NCBI RefSeq assembly: GCF_903645305.1
Contig: NZ_CAHJXO010000001.1
Coordinates: forward strand, 992,001 to 1,056,000
Direction: 5' to 3'
Origin: Corynebacterium sp. Marseille-P4321
GTDB lineage: Bacteria > Actinomycetota > Actinomycetes > Mycobacteriales > Mycobacteriaceae
Length of the DNA: 64,000 nucleotides
The notes under the pieces are model-generated. The model made no database searches and was not told where the DNA came from. It was given only the letters and a program-made list of their open reading frames with translations. The stretch's first letter is position 1, and each line of letters starts with the position of its first letter. Shown here one piece after another: positions 35,720 through 45,635 of the stretch. A program made the position numbers and the translations under genes.

Positions 35720-36361
35720 ATGCGTATTGCGGGATTTGCAGCGGGGCCGTTTCAGACGAATTGCTATGTCGTAGCGGGCGACGAGGCGGGGGAAGCCTTC
35801 GTGGTGGACCCGGGGATGGGCGCCCACGCGCGGGTCGAGGAGCTCGTGCGCGCCGAAGGGCTGGAGGTGGTTGCGGTGGTGCTCACCCACGGCCACATTG
35901 ACCACACGCGCGACGCGGCGGCGTTCGGGGTACCCACCTATATCCACCCGGCGGATCGGTACATGCTCGACGGAGGCAAGGGGCTTGGCGCGGAGACGCT
36001 CCAGCTGCACGACGCGGCGCACATGGGGGAAATTGAGCAGGTGCTGGATCTGCCGGGGGAGGGTGAAATTGAGGTTGCGGGCATTTGCTTATCGACGATC
36101 CACGCGCCCGGCCACTCACCCGGCTGCGTCATGCTCACCACGAACGAAGTGGTCTTCTCAGGCGATGTGTTGTTCCGCGGCTCGATCGGACGCACCGACT
36201 TCGACCATTCCGACCCGGACGCGATGCGCGAGACCCTGCGCGGGCCGGTGTGGGACCTTGACGATCAGCTCACGGTGCTGCCCGGCCACGGCCCCGCCAC
36301 CACGGTGGCGCACGAGCGGGCCACCAACCCGTTCGTGCGGGAGGCGAACCAAGACCGCTAG
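35720..36361 (+). CDS. MBL-fold metallohydrolase (glyoxalase II-like)
   Basis: A 213-residue metallo-beta-lactamase-fold hydrolase in the position of Rv2581c. The first metal motif is THGHIDH, with His57, His59, Asp61 and His62. Further ligands lie in HAPGHSPGC, GDVLFRGSIGRTD and LPGHGP. Glyoxalase II hydrolyses S-lactoyl thiol esters, but many such small proteins have other substrates, so the reaction is open. A dispersed-word copy occurs here in a unique frame (Ile-Cys-Leu-Ser-Thr). hisS follows within 40 bp. Confidence 0.88.
   Translation: MRIAGFAAGPFQTNCYVVAGDEAGEAFVVDPGMGAHARVEELVRAEGLEVVAVVLTHGHIDHTRDAAAFGVPTYIHPADRYMLDGGKGLGAETLQLHDAAHMGEIEQVLDLPGEGEIEVAGICLSTIHAPGHSPGCVMLTTNEVVFSGDVLFRGSIGRTDFDHSDPDAMRETLRGPVWDLDDQLTVLPGHGPATTVAHERATNPFVREANQDR
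36085..36097 (+). repeat. Dispersed word copy 10 (13/13)
   Basis: TTGCTTATCGACG on the coding strand of the MBL gene but shifted in frame, so it is translated Cys-Leu-Ser-Thr. This copy shows that the word is conserved as DNA, not as a peptide. Confidence 0.85.
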
Positions 36362-36383
36362 GCAGCCAGGCGCGTGGGAGGAC

Positions 36384-36389
36384 TAGACT
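36384..36389 (+). promoter_or_regulatory. -10 box of a leaderless hisS transcript
   Basis: TAGACT ends eight bases before the GTG at 36398, with no ribosome site between, as expected for a leaderless start. Confidence 0.45.
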
Positions 36390-36397
36390 TTCCATCC

Positions 36398-37696
36398 GTG
36401 AGCGAGAAAGTAGAAGACCAGTTTCAGAAGCTGTCCGCGCCCAAGGGTGTGCCGGACTACGTGCCGCCAGCGTCCTCGACGTTCATCCATGTGCGCGACG
36501 AGTTTGCCAAGCAGGCCCGCCTGGCCGGCTACCAGCACATTGAGCTGCCGGTCTTCGAAGACACCACGCTGTTCGCCCGCGGCGTCGGCGAATCCACCGA
36601 CGTGGTGAGCAAGGAGATGTACACCTTCGCAGACCGCGGAGGCCGCTCCGTGACGCTTCGCCCGGAAGGCACCGCCGGCGTTATGCGTGCGGTGATCGAG
36701 CACAATTTGGACCGCGGCTACCTGCCGGTGAAGCTGAACTACTACGGCCCCTTCTTCCGTTATGAGCGCCCGCAGGCGGGCCGCTACCGCCAGCTGCAGC
36801 AGGTGGGTGTGGAGGCGATCGGCGTGGACGATCCTCTGCTGGACGCCGAGGTCATTGCGCTTGCGGATCGCTGCTACCGCGAGATCGGCCTGACGGGCTT
36901 TCGCCTCGAGCTGACCAGCCTGGGGTGCCGCGACTGCCGCCCGGCGTACCGCGAGAAGCTGCAGGGGTTCCTCTTCGAGCTCCCGCTGGATGAGGAAACC
37001 CGGCACCGCGCCGAGATCAACCCGCTACGCGTACTCGACGACAAGCGCGAAGAGGTGCGCGCGATGACCGCGGATGCGCCGCTGATGCTCGACCACCTCT
37101 GCGAGAACTGCCGCACGCACTTCGAGGTGGTTACCGGCACGCTGGATGATCTGGGAGTCGCGTACGAGATCAACCCGCGCATGGTCCGCGGGCTGGACTA
37201 CTACACGAAGACCACGTTCGAGTTCGTCCACGACGGCCTCGGCGCGCAGTCCGGCATCGGCGGCGGGGGCCGCTACGACGGTCTCATGGCGCAGATCGGC
37301 GGCCAGGACCTCTCCGGCATCGGCTTCGGCCTCGGCGTGGACCGCGCGGTGCTCGCGCTCGAGGCGGAGGGCGTGCAGCTCGAGGGGGTCGACGCGCGCG
37401 TGGACGTCTTCGGCGTCGCCCTCGGTGAGGAGGCCACGAAGCGCATGAGCTTGCTTATCGACGAGCTCCGCGCAGCCGGCATCGCCGCCGACATGGCCTA
37501 CGGCGGCCGCGGGCTTAAAGGCGCGATGAAGGGCGCCGACCGCTCCGGCGCCCACACCGCCCTCGTGCTCGGCGAGCGCGAGCTTGAGGCGGGTGAGGTG
37601 ACGGTGAAGAACCTCACCGATCAGTCGCAGCGCACGGTGGCACTGGACATCGACGCCATCATCCAGGCGATCTTCATCCCGGAAGATGAAGCTTAA
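36398..37696 (+). CDS. hisS: Histidyl-tRNA synthetase
   Basis: HisRS charges tRNA-His. The product, about 432 residues from the GTG at 36398, is a complete class II enzyme. Motif 1 includes [12 protein letters not shown] near residue 88, motif 2 is [19 protein letters not shown] near 115, the histidine-specific HisA block is [13 protein letters not shown] near 264, and GGGGRYDGL follows near 288. The C-terminal 90 residues form the anticodon-binding domain. A GTG at 36374 is in frame but lies upstream of the likely -10. It converges with sdaA with an 11-bp gap. Confidence 0.96.
   Translation: MSEKVEDQFQKLSAPKGVPDYVPPASSTFIHVRDEFAKQARLAGYQHIELPVFEDTTLFARGVGESTDVVSKEMYTFADRGGRSVTLRPEGTAGVMRAVIEHNLDRGYLPVKLNYYGPFFRYERPQAGRYRQLQQVGVEAIGVDDPLLDAEVIALADRCYREIGLTGFRLELTSLGCRDCRPAYREKLQGFLFELPLDEETRHRAEINPLRVLDDKREEVRAMTADAPLMLDHLCENCRTHFEVVTGTLDDLGVAYEINPRMVRGLDYYTKTTFEFVHDGLGAQSGIGGGGRYDGLMAQIGGQDLSGIGFGLGVDRAVLALEAEGVQLEGVDARVDVFGVALGEEATKRMSLLIDELRAAGIAADMAYGGRGLKGAMKGADRSGAHTALVLGERELEAGEVTVKNLTDQSQRTVALDIDAIIQAIFIPEDEA
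37451..37463 (+). repeat. Dispersed word copy 11 (13/13)
   Basis: TTGCTTATCGACG in hisS, translated Leu-Leu-Ile-Asp within the anticodon-binding domain. Confidence 0.8.
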
Positions 37697-37707
37697 GGCC
37701 TAAACTG

Positions 37708-39099
37708 CTAGCACTCCGTGATGTTCACGGGCAGGCCGAGCTGCACGGCGAGCCCGCCCATGGACGTTTCCTTGTAGCTGGACATCATGTCGCGGCCCGT
37801 GGCTGCCATCGTCTGGATGACGTCGTCCAGCGTGACGATGTTGGTGCCGTCGCCAAGCTTCGCCAGGCGCGCGGCGTTGATGGACTTCACCCCGCCGATG
37901 GCGTTGCGCTCAATGCACGGCACCTGCACCAGCCCACCCACCGGGTCGCAGGTCAGGCCGAGGTTGTGCTCGAGGGCGATCTCGGCGGCGTTTTCCACCT
38001 GCGCCGGAGTGCCGCCGAGTACTGCGCACATGCCCGCGGCCGCCATCGAGGATGCGGAACCGACCTCACCCTGGCAGCCGACCTCCGCGCCTGAGATTGA
38101 GGCGTTCGTCTTGATAATGGAACCGATCGCGCCAGCGGTGAGCAGGAAGTCGCGAGCTTCCTTCGCCCCGAAGTTGTCGGTGAAGTCCCGGCAGTAGTGC
38201 ATCACTGCGGGGATAATTCCGGCGGCGCCGTTGGTGGGGGCGGTGACAATCTGACCGTGGGCGGCGTTTTCCTCGTTGACCGCCAGCGCGTACAGGTTCA
38301 CCCACTCCATTGCGTCGAGACCGCGCGCCGTGGATGCCTCGTACTCCGCGGTGAGGAGCCTGTGCAGCCGGTTCGCCCGGCGGCGCACGTTCAACCCTCC
38401 TGGTAGGGTGCCTTCGGTTTTCAGGCCGTGAGCGACGCACTCCTGCATGACGTCCCAAACGGCGTCCAGGTGTCCGTCGAGAAGCTCCCGGCTGTGCATG
38501 CGCTCTTCGTTGGCGCGCACGATCTCCGCAATCGTCATTTCGTGCCGCTCGCACAGCGCGACCAACTCGGCGGCGGAGCTGAACGGGTAGGGCACCACCG
38601 TCGGGTGGCTCGCCGTTGCCACGCCCGTTTCGTCGCCGTGGTCCGCCATGCCCTCGCGGTCCAAGATGAACCCGCCGCCGACGGAGAAATAGTCGACGTT
38701 TTCCGCGAGCACGTTTCCGTCCGCGTCCCACGCGGTGAACGTGAGGCAGTTCGGGTGTTCGGGCACGGGCTCGGGGTCGAAGATAACCTCGTAGTCCACT
38801 GCACCGGTCAGCCCCTCGATGGTGCCCTGCGCAGGGATGGGCTCGCCGGGAAACGGCGCGATGTCGGCGGACGTAGTGGTGGGGGTGTAGCCGACGAGCC
38901 CCAGCAGCGCGGCCCGGTCGGTGCCGTGGCCGACACCGGTGGCCGCGAGCGAGCCGCGCAACACGATGCGCACGGCTGCTGGCTGGGTGCCGAGTGTTTC
39001 GATGAACGCGTTGGAAGCCCGCATGGGCCCGACCGTGTGAGAGGACGACGGGCCGATACCGATAGAAAACAGATCGACAACGCTAACCGTTTGAGCCAT
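37708..39099 (-). CDS. sdaA: L-serine ammonia-lyase (iron-sulfur type)
   Basis: SdaA deaminates serine to pyruvate and ammonia with an oxygen-sensitive [4Fe-4S] cluster. The 463-residue single-chain form contains the beta domain (IGPSSSHTVGPMRA near residue 14) and the alpha domain. Cluster ligands are visible as Cys342 (VGCQGEVGSA), Cys384 (TCDPVGG) and Cys395 (VPCIERN). The C-terminus ends in Cys (NITEC), as in SdaA enzymes where the terminal Cys can occupy the active site. It converges with hisS and is followed upstream by the CBS gene on the same strand. Confidence 0.95.
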   Translation of the reverse strand: MAQTVSVVDLFSIGIGPSSSHTVGPMRASNAFIETLGTQPAAVRIVLRGSLAATGVGHGTDRAALLGLVGYTPTTTSADIAPFPGEPIPAQGTIEGLTGAVDYEVIFDPEPVPEHPNCLTFTAWDADGNVLAENVDYFSVGGGFILDREGMADHGDETGVATASHPTVVPYPFSSAAELVALCERHEMTIAEIVRANEERMHSRELLDGHLDAVWDVMQECVAHGLKTEGTLPGGLNVRRRANRLHRLLTAEYEASTARGLDAMEWVNLYALAVNEENAAHGQIVTAPTNGAAGIIPAVMHYCRDFTDNFGAKEARDFLLTAGAIGSIIKTNASISGAEVGCQGEVGSASSMAAAGMCAVLGGTPAQVENAAEIALEHNLGLTCDPVGGLVQVPCIERNAIGGVKSINAARLAKLGDGTNIVTLDDVIQTMAATGRDMMSSYKETSMGGLAVQLGLPVNITEC

Positions 39100-39128
39100 G
39101 GCGCGAAGTTTAACCGACGAGGTTGAAC

Positions 39129-39893
39129 TTAGGATGCAGACGCCAACGCGGGAATGTCGGTGGCTCCGAGGACCGAAAACGGCTTTTGTGTGGGTTTGCC
39201 GTGTTCAGAGATGATTGCCAGGCGCGGCATGGCTCCGCTTTCAAGCGGGGTGGTGAGTGCTTCCACCGCCGCGGCGGCGGTGACCGTGCGGGGCAAAAAC
39301 ACTGGCTGATCCAGGCGGCCTGAGTGTTCGAGTACCTCACCGATGGTGGCGGGGTGGATGCGGTCGTCGTCGCCAAGCTCCGCGGCCACCCAGCGCGCGA
39401 TTGCGTTGGTGGTGAGCAGGCCGACGCACTCGCCGCCGTCGTATATGGGAAACTGCGCCAGTCCTGTCTCGAAGATGGTGGCCAAAGCGACGTGGATGTC
39501 CTCATCCGGCGTGAATGTGATCACCCGCTGCTGCGCAACGACGTCCGCGGCGAGAGCAGGGCGGATCAACGTGTCGCGCAGCTGCTCAATCTCAGCGACC
39601 GTCTCCGGTAGCGGCTCGGCGATGGGGCGTAAGTCCTCGTACTCGCCGTGGCTGATCGCGTTGCGCAAGTCCGCAAACTCTTGCAGCGTGTCGGACTGCT
39701 CGCGGGTAATGATGCCTTTCTTCGCCGCCGTGCGGGCCATCCAGGAAAACCCGTCCGATCTCTTCGCATCCAACTCGCTACGAAGAAACGCCTCGATCGC
39801 GTTGAACGCGGCGAGGAAGGGCACCGCCCTGTTCGTCCCCGTCCTGTTCGTCCCCGTCTTGTTCGGCTCTGCGCTGTTCGTCTCTGCGCTCAC
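39129..39893 (-). CDS. CBS-domain protein with HEPN-like N-terminus
   Basis: A 254-residue protein. Two CBS motifs at about 115-250 (VVAQQRVITFTPDEDIHVALATIFETGLAQFPIYDGGECVG begins the first) form a Bateman module that normally binds adenine nucleotides. The N-terminal helical part (25-110) contains LRNAISHGEYED, an Arg77-x4-His82 pattern like the RX4-6H motif of HEPN nucleases; this is suggestive only. Residues 1-24 are a pentapeptide repeat (SAETN, SAEPN, KTGTN, RTGTN) from a 15-bp DNA repeat. It lies between sdaA and the metallopeptidase gene, 14 bp downstream of the latter. The function is unknown. Confidence 0.75.
   Translation of the reverse strand: MSAETNSAEPNKTGTNRTGTNRAVPFLAAFNAIEAFLRSELDAKRSDGFSWMARTAAKKGIITREQSDTLQEFADLRNAISHGEYEDLRPIAEPLPETVAEIEQLRDTLIRPALAADVVAQQRVITFTPDEDIHVALATIFETGLAQFPIYDGGECVGLLTTNAIARWVAAELGDDDRIHPATIGEVLEHSGRLDQPVFLPRTVTAAAAVEALTTPLESGAMPRLAIISEHGKPTQKPFSVLGATDIPALASAS
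39829..39888 (-). repeat. 15-bp tandem repeat, four copies
   Basis: Units starting CTGTTCGTCCCCGTC at 39829 and 39844, then two diverged units at 39859 and 39874. They encode five-residue repeats at the N-terminus of the CBS protein. The unit is a multiple of three, so copy-number change would keep the frame. Confidence 0.8.
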
Positions 39894-39907
39894 GTGGTCA
39901 GCGCTTT

Positions 39908-40837
39908 CTAGTCGCGGTACGCGCCGCGGTTCAGCGTGTCGCAGCTGGACATCTTGCCGGAGTTGTAGCCGGAGAGGAACGCGTCCATGCGCTGCTGCGA
40001 CGATCCGTGGGTCCAGGCGTCAGGGTTGACCTCGCGGCCGGACTGCTCCTGAATGTGGTCGTCGCCGATCGCCTGGGCGGTCTTCACGGCTTCGCGCAGC
40101 TGCTCGTCGCTAATCGGCTCCAGTGCCGCATTCTCACCCTGGGATGCGTGGTGGGCCCAAAGGCCCGCGTAGCAGTCCGCCTGCAGCTCGATCGCCACGG
40201 CCGCAGAGTCCTGGCCCGGGTTGGAGTAGTCGCTCATCCCGAGCGTGCCCTCGAGCTGCTGAATGTGGTGGCCGTACTCGTGTGCCGCCACGTACTCCTG
40301 GGCCAGCGGGCCGTTCGAACCACCCATTTGGTTCAGCGCCTCGAAGAACGCGACATCCATGTAGGCGGTGGTGTCGCGCGGGCAGTAGAACGGTCCGGTA
40401 TCGCCGGTGGCGTAGCCGCAGCCGGTGACCACGTCGCCCTTGAACAGTTCCAATTCCGCCTTAGTGAACTTCACGTCTGCCTGGGCGGGCAAGAGGTCAG
40501 CCCAAATATTGTTCAGGGACGTCATGGTCGCGGCGATGCGGCAGTCGTCGAACTCGTTCGATGCGTTGGGTTGGTCGCAGTGCGCCAAGTTGTAGTCGCC
40601 GGATTGCTGTCCTTGGCCCTGCGGAGCGGTGCCGCCGCCCCCGCCACCGCTGCCCCCGAGAAGCAGCCAGAGGACGAGCAGCAGAATGATCACGCCGCTG
40701 CCGCCTCCGCCGAGGAGCAGTGGCAAAGCCAGTAGCCCGCCGGGGCCGCCGCCGCGGCGGCCGCCTCGCCCGCCGGCTCCCGAGCTCGTGCGGACACTCC
40801 CGCCTTGTCCCTGCGCATAATCGCCTTTGAATGTCAT
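39908..40837 (-). CDS. Neutral zinc metallopeptidase, YpfJ family, membrane-anchored
   Basis: A 309-residue zincin-type protease of the YpfJ family (Rv2575 type). The first 45 residues are Gly/Arg-rich, followed by one transmembrane helix (about 46-62) and a poly-Gly stretch. The catalytic domain outside the membrane has the HExxH motif HEYGH at 186-190. Paired Cys residues (Cys87, Cys99, Cys140, Cys152) could be disulfides. The C-terminus contains NPDAWTHGSSQQRMDAFLSGYNSG, a conserved family end. The substrate is unknown. It is divergent from aspS, with about 185 bp between them. Confidence 0.88.
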   Translation of the reverse strand: MTFKGDYAQGQGGSVRTSSGAGGRGGRRGGGPGGLLALPLLLGGGGSGVIILLLVLWLLLGGSGGGGGGTAPQGQGQQSGDYNLAHCDQPNASNEFDDCRIAATMTSLNNIWADLLPAQADVKFTKAELELFKGDVVTGCGYATGDTGPFYCPRDTTAYMDVAFFEALNQMGGSNGPLAQEYVAAHEYGHHIQQLEGTLGMSDYSNPGQDSAAVAIELQADCYAGLWAHHASQGENAALEPISDEQLREAVKTAQAIGDDHIQEQSGREVNPDAWTHGSSQQRMDAFLSGYNSGKMSSCDTLNRGAYRD

Positions 40838-41021
40838 GTAAAGAAATATGCCAAATAAAGCTGCGCCGTGTGGCAGGACTGGCCAGGGTGGGGCTTAAGC
40901 GACCCAGCGATGATGCAGTGCAGCGGCCAGCAAAACCAGTAGGGGCCCTGGGGCCACCGGCAGGTGAAAGCGGGGGCGGGTAAACTCTTCGAGGTTAGAT
41001 TCGCGAACACGAGAAAAGGAC

Positions 41022-42908
41022 GTGGAAACTACCGTGCTGCGCACTCACCTTGCGGGAAACCTCGGCAAAGAACTTGAGGGCCAAACTGTCACCCTCACCG
41101 GCTGGGTCGCTCGTCGCCGCGACCACGGCGGAGTGATCTTCATCGACTTGCGTGACCGCTCAGGCTTGGCCCAGGTGGTCTTCCGCGAGTCCGAGGTGGC
41201 GGAGGCTGCGCACGATCTGCGCAGCGAGTACGTCATCAAGGTCACCGGCGTGGTGGAGCCGCGCCCGGAGGGTTCTGCAAACCCGAACCTCGCTTCCGGC
41301 GAGATTGAAATCAACGTCAACGAGCTTGAGGTGCTGAACAAGGCCGCCGCTCTACCGTTCCAGATTGAGGACGCATCCTCGCAGGAGGTCGGCGAGGAGA
41401 CGCGCCTGAAGTACCGCTATCTGGATCTGCGCCGCGACCGCCAGGCCAAGGCGATGCGCCTGCGTGCAGCCGCGAACCAGGCGGCCCGCCGTGTGTTGGA
41501 TAGCCACGATTTCGTAGAGATTGAGACGCCGACGCTGACCCGTTCCACCCCGGAGGGCGCACGCGACTTCCTGGTGCCTGCTCGCTTGAAGCCTGGTTCC
41601 TGGTACGCCCTGCCGCAGTCGCCGCAGTTGTTCAAGCAGCTGCTCATGGTCGCGGGCATGGAGCGCTACTACCAGATTGCGCGTTGCTACCGCGACGAGG
41701 ATTTCCGCGCCGACCGCCAGCCGGAGTTCACCCAGCTTGACGTCGAGGCTTCCTTCGTGGACCAGGACGACATCATCGCCCTCGCCGAGGAGATCCTGGT
41801 GGAGCTGTGGAAGCTCATCGGCTACGACGTCCAGACCCCGATCCCGCGCATGACCTACGCGGAGGCGATGGAGAAGTACGGCTCGGACAAGCCGGACCTG
41901 CGCTTTGACATCCCGCTGGTGGAGTGCACCGAGTTTTTCAAGGACACCACATTCCGCGTGTTCAAGGCCGAGTACGTCGGCGCTGTGGTGATGGAGGGCG
42001 GCGCCGACCAGCCGCGCCGCCAGCTCGATGCGTGGCAGGAGTGGGCGAAGCAGCGCGGCGCGAAGGGTCTCGCGTACATCCTGGTCAAGGAGGACGGCGA
42101 GCTCGCTGGCCCGGTGGCCAAGAACATCACTGAGGAAGAAAAGGCGGGCATCGCCGAGCACGTCGGCGCGAAGCCGGGCGACTGCATCTTCTTCGCGGCA
42201 GGTGAGACCAAGGCGTCGCGCGCACTCCTCGGTGCGGCCCGCGGCGAGATTGCGGAAAAGCTTGGGCTTATCGACGAAAACGACTGGGCCTTCACCTGGG
42301 TCGTTGACGCGCCCCTGTTCGAGCCTGCTGCTGATGCCACCGCCTCCGGTGATGTGGCACTCGGCCACTCGAAGTGGACCGCAGTCCACCACGCGTTTAC
42401 CTCGCCGAAACCGGAGTACCTGGACAACTTCGACGACAACCCGGGCGAGGCACTCGCGTACGCCTACGACATCGTGTGCAACGGCAATGAGATCGGCGGC
42501 GGCTCCATCCGTATCCACCAGGCTGACGTGCAAAAGCGCGTGTTCGAGGTCATGGGCATCACGGACGAGGAGGCGGACGAGAAGTTCGGTTTCCTGCTCG
42601 ACGCGTTCAAGTACGGCGCTCCGCCGCACGGGGGCATCGCATTCGGTTGGGACCGCATTGTGAGCCTGCTCGGCGGGTTCGAGTCCATCCGTGACGTCAT
42701 TGCTTTCCCGAAGTCCGGCGGCGGCGTGGACCCGTTGACTGACGCGCCTGCGCCGATTCCGGCGGAGCAGCGCCGCGAAACCGGTGTGGATTTCAAGCCG
42801 AAGAAGCAGGACGCGCAGGCCGAGGACGGTAAGCACAACGAGGTTGTGCTCGACGACGTCGCGGCCGACAACGAAGCAGAAGCGGCCGGCGCGGGCGACG
42901 CGAAGTAG
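41022..42908 (+). CDS. aspS: Aspartyl-tRNA synthetase
   Basis: AspRS charges tRNA-Asp; many actinobacterial forms are non-discriminating and also make Asp-tRNA-Asn, which cannot be judged here. The 628-residue product has the OB-fold anticodon domain ([29 protein letters not shown]), the class II motif 2 [16 protein letters not shown] near residue 222, the bacterial GAD insert (about 290-420) and motif 3 [13 protein letters not shown] near 539. After the usual end it carries an acidic, Ala-rich tail of about 40 residues. It starts with GTG after AAAAGGA. It has an 11-bp partial dispersed word at 42266-42276. Confidence 0.97.
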   Translation: METTVLRTHLAGNLGKELEGQTVTLTGWVARRRDHGGVIFIDLRDRSGLAQVVFRESEVAEAAHDLRSEYVIKVTGVVEPRPEGSANPNLASGEIEINVNELEVLNKAAALPFQIEDASSQEVGEETRLKYRYLDLRRDRQAKAMRLRAAANQAARRVLDSHDFVEIETPTLTRSTPEGARDFLVPARLKPGSWYALPQSPQLFKQLLMVAGMERYYQIARCYRDEDFRADRQPEFTQLDVEASFVDQDDIIALAEEILVELWKLIGYDVQTPIPRMTYAEAMEKYGSDKPDLRFDIPLVECTEFFKDTTFRVFKAEYVGAVVMEGGADQPRRQLDAWQEWAKQRGAKGLAYILVKEDGELAGPVAKNITEEEKAGIAEHVGAKPGDCIFFAAGETKASRALLGAARGEIAEKLGLIDENDWAFTWVVDAPLFEPAADATASGDVALGHSKWTAVHHAFTSPKPEYLDNFDDNPGEALAYAYDIVCNGNEIGGGSIRIHQADVQKRVFEVMGITDEEADEKFGFLLDAFKYGAPPHGGIAFGWDRIVSLLGGFESIRDVIAFPKSGGGVDPLTDAPAPIPAEQRRETGVDFKPKKQDAQAEDGKHNEVVLDDVAADNEAEAAGAGDAK

Positions 42909-42972
42909 GTGTCTCGCCTACAGGCGCATCCACCGCGCCTCTAGGCCGGGCCTGCGGAAGGCAGCAAAGCAG

Positions 42973-44220
42973 ATGGAAAACGCGAACGGCATCATCACCC
43001 AAGCGACGGATATCCTCACCCGCCGCTACGGCGGTGCCCAGCACCTCACCGACGTTGAGCGGCTGAGCGGGTCCGGTCTGGGCGAGGTGTACCGGGCGAA
43101 GGTGGCGAAGAATCCGTTCTTCCAGCACCGCTCGGTGGTGGTCAAGCACGCCCCCTCGACGGGCAACGTGCTTGATGATGCTGCGTTCCTGCGCGAGGTG
43201 GTGGCCTACCAATTCACCACCTCGCTCAGCAGCCAGGTACGGCCAGGCCCGACACTTTTGGGTTACGACACCGAGAAACGCCTGATTATCATCTCCGATT
43301 CCGGCGACGGTGAAACACTCGCGGACGCCCTCGAGCGGGCGGACGCGGAGGAGCACGTGACCATCCTGCGCAACTTGGGCACCGCTCTAGGCAAGATGCA
43401 CGTGGGCACCTCCGATGAGGAGGACGCGTTCAATGTGTTGTTCCACCGGATGACGCGCTCGCGCACTGGTGCAGCGAAGGTGCAGCAGTTGCGCGACAGG
43501 CTGCTGGCACACCGCATCCGTTTGGGCGTGGACATCGTTGCGAGAAGCGGCATCGAGGTGCCGCACGAGGTCGAGGCGACTGCGGCGAATGTGCGCAGCC
43601 GTCTGCTACGCGGCGGTATGCGCGCGTTTACGCCATTTGATCTCGCGCCCGACAACATCATTTACGCCGACGGTAAGCACCACTTTTTGGATTACGAGTG
43701 GGCTGGTTTCCGCGATGTCTCTTTCGACGTGGCGTTTGTGGTTGCGCGTTTTCCCATGTTCCTGGCAGCGCAGCCGTTTAGCGCCGAGGCGACGCAGGCG
43801 TTCATCGACGCTTGGGTTGCCGAGGTGAAATCGCGTTGGCCTGGCGTGGAGCACGCGGACACACTGCGTGCGAGAATTACCGGCGCGATGATCGGCTGGG
43901 CGATGAGTTCGGTGACCGCGCTCGATCCGCAGACGGTGGCGGGGCTCCTAGCCGACGATGCCGCGTTGGCAGCCGAATTTAAGGCAGCCGGAGTGGAGAG
44001 CTTCGACACGTCCGATGATCCGGAGGAGACCGCTGAGTGGGCGCGAGGTGACATCTTGCGCCCCCGCAACGAGGCGCCGTTCACCGAGGAGGAGATGCTC
44101 GTGCGCCGCGACCTGCGTGAGACGTTCGAGGCGCTTTCTGGGTTCGCAGGTGAGGGCGAGGATCCGGCTTACCGCACCATTGCAGCGTTTGCCTCGAACG
44201 TGGCGCGCAGGCTGCAATAG
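42973..44220 (+). CDS. APH-fold phosphotransferase-like protein
   Basis: A 415-residue protein with an aminoglycoside-phosphotransferase/choline-kinase fold. It shows a Gly loop ([15 protein letters not shown]), a VVVKH nucleotide-lysine segment near residue 58, the catalytic-loop equivalent [12 protein letters not shown] near 220 and the metal-binding FLDYEWAGF near 238. The usual HGD of the catalytic loop reads PFD: Asp and the downstream Asn are kept but the His is missing, so activity is uncertain. The N-terminus begins [21 protein letters not shown] at the ATG at 42973. It lies between aspS and rarA, and its stop forms part of the rarA ribosome site. No substrate can be named. Confidence 0.78.
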   Translation: MENANGIITQATDILTRRYGGAQHLTDVERLSGSGLGEVYRAKVAKNPFFQHRSVVVKHAPSTGNVLDDAAFLREVVAYQFTTSLSSQVRPGPTLLGYDTEKRLIIISDSGDGETLADALERADAEEHVTILRNLGTALGKMHVGTSDEEDAFNVLFHRMTRSRTGAAKVQQLRDRLLAHRIRLGVDIVARSGIEVPHEVEATAANVRSRLLRGGMRAFTPFDLAPDNIIYADGKHHFLDYEWAGFRDVSFDVAFVVARFPMFLAAQPFSAEATQAFIDAWVAEVKSRWPGVEHADTLRARITGAMIGWAMSSVTALDPQTVAGLLADDAALAAEFKAAGVESFDTSDDPEETAEWARGDILRPRNEAPFTEEEMLVRRDLRETFEALSGFAGEGEDPAYRTIAAFASNVARRLQ

Positions 44221-44230
44221 GAGGTTGGGA

Positions 44231-45595
44231 TTGCAAGACGGGCTTTTCGACGCCGACCCAGCACCCGGCTCCCCATCCAGCGCCGCGGGCAACCGCGGTT
44301 CGAGCTTCTTCGAGGCCTCCGCTTCCGCGCCACTGGCTGCACGAATGCGGCCGCGCAGTTTGGACGAGATCGCCGGCCAGCGTCACTTGCTGGCTGAAGG
44401 CAAGCCGCTGCGCCGCCTGATCGAAGGCTCGGGCGCGGCTTCGGTGATTCTCTACGGCCCGCCGGGCTCCGGCAAGACCACGATTGCTTCGCTCATCGCT
44501 TCGTCGATGGGGCAGAACTTCGTCGCGCTTTCCGCGTTGTCTTCCGGGGTGAAAGAGGTTCGCGCGGTTATCGACGAGGCCCGACGCGACCTGGTCCGCG
44601 GCGAGCGCACCGTGCTGTTTATCGACGAGGTGCACCGGTTCTCCAAGACGCAGCAGGACGCGCTGCTTGCCGCGGTGGAGAACCGCACGGTGTTGCTCGT
44701 CGCCGCAACCACGGAGAACCCGAGCTTTTCTGTGGTGGCGCCGTTGCTGTCGCGTTCGCTGCTGCTCAAGCTCGAGCCGCTCGACGAGGAAGATCTGCGT
44801 GGGGTCATTGACCGCGCACTTGCCGACTACAGGGGCCTGAACGGGGCATTTTCGCTTGACGACGACGCCCGTGAGCAGCTCGTCCTGCTCGCCGGGGGCG
44901 ACGCCCGCCGCGCGTTGACCTATCTCGAGGCCGCCTCCGAGGCGGTGAAGCCCGGCGAGACAATCACCATCGAGGTGGTGCGAGATAACGTCAACCGTGC
45001 GGTGGTGCGCTACGACCGGGATGGCGACCAGCACTACGACGTGATTAGCGCGTTCATCAAATCTATCCGAGGCTCCGACGTGGATGCCTCGCTGCACTAC
45101 TTGGCGCGGATGATCGAGGCGGGCGAAGACCCCCGTTTCATCGCGCGGCGTTTGGTCATCCACGCCTCCGAGGACATCGGCATGGCGGACCCTACGGCGC
45201 TGCAGACCGCTTCGGCGGCAGCCCAGGCGGTGCAGTTCATCGGCATGCCGGAGGCGCGGCTGGCGCTGGCGCAGGCAACGATCCACCTGGCCACGGCCCC
45301 GAAGTCCGCATCCGTGTACAAGGCGATCGCGAAGGCGCAGGAGGACGTTCGGTCGGGTAAGGCCGGCCCGGTGCCGCCGCATCTTCGCGACGGTCACTAC
45401 GAGGGGGCCAAGGCCATCGGCAGTGCGGTGGGCTATGTGTACCCGCACGATGACCCGGCAGGCGTCGTAAAGCAACAATATGCTCCGGACGGGTTGCAAG
45501 ACGCCGTGTACTACGAGCCAACCGGGCACGGAGCCGAGCGACGGGTGAAGGATTACCTGCCAAGACTACGAAACATGGTGCGCGGAGTAGAGTAA
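44231..45595 (+). CDS. rarA: Replication-associated recombination protein RarA
   Basis: RarA (MgsA) is an AAA+ ATPase related to clamp loaders and RuvB that works at stalled replication forks. The product has about 454 residues, with the family opening [21 protein letters not shown] near residue 36, Walker [10 protein letters not shown] near 76, Walker B FIDEVHRF near 130, sensor 1 [10 protein letters not shown] near 158 and a C-terminal tetramerisation domain. The TTG at 44231 is chosen because AGGAGG lies six bases ahead of it. The long open frame upstream is a shadow of the kinase-like gene. alaS follows after about 40 bp, as in M. tuberculosis. Confidence 0.94.
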   Translation: MQDGLFDADPAPGSPSSAAGNRGSSFFEASASAPLAARMRPRSLDEIAGQRHLLAEGKPLRRLIEGSGAASVILYGPPGSGKTTIASLIASSMGQNFVALSALSSGVKEVRAVIDEARRDLVRGERTVLFIDEVHRFSKTQQDALLAAVENRTVLLVAATTENPSFSVVAPLLSRSLLLKLEPLDEEDLRGVIDRALADYRGLNGAFSLDDDAREQLVLLAGGDARRALTYLEAASEAVKPGETITIEVVRDNVNRAVVRYDRDGDQHYDVISAFIKSIRGSDVDASLHYLARMIEAGEDPRFIARRLVIHASEDIGMADPTALQTASAAAQAVQFIGMPEARLALAQATIHLATAPKSASVYKAIAKAQEDVRSGKAGPVPPHLRDGHYEGAKAIGSAVGYVYPHDDPAGVVKQQYAPDGLQDAVYYEPTGHGAERRVKDYLPRLRNMVRGVE

Positions 45596-45635
45596 TGCCG
45601 GATAACCACCGGCAGTATCGAAAGGACCTTCCCGC

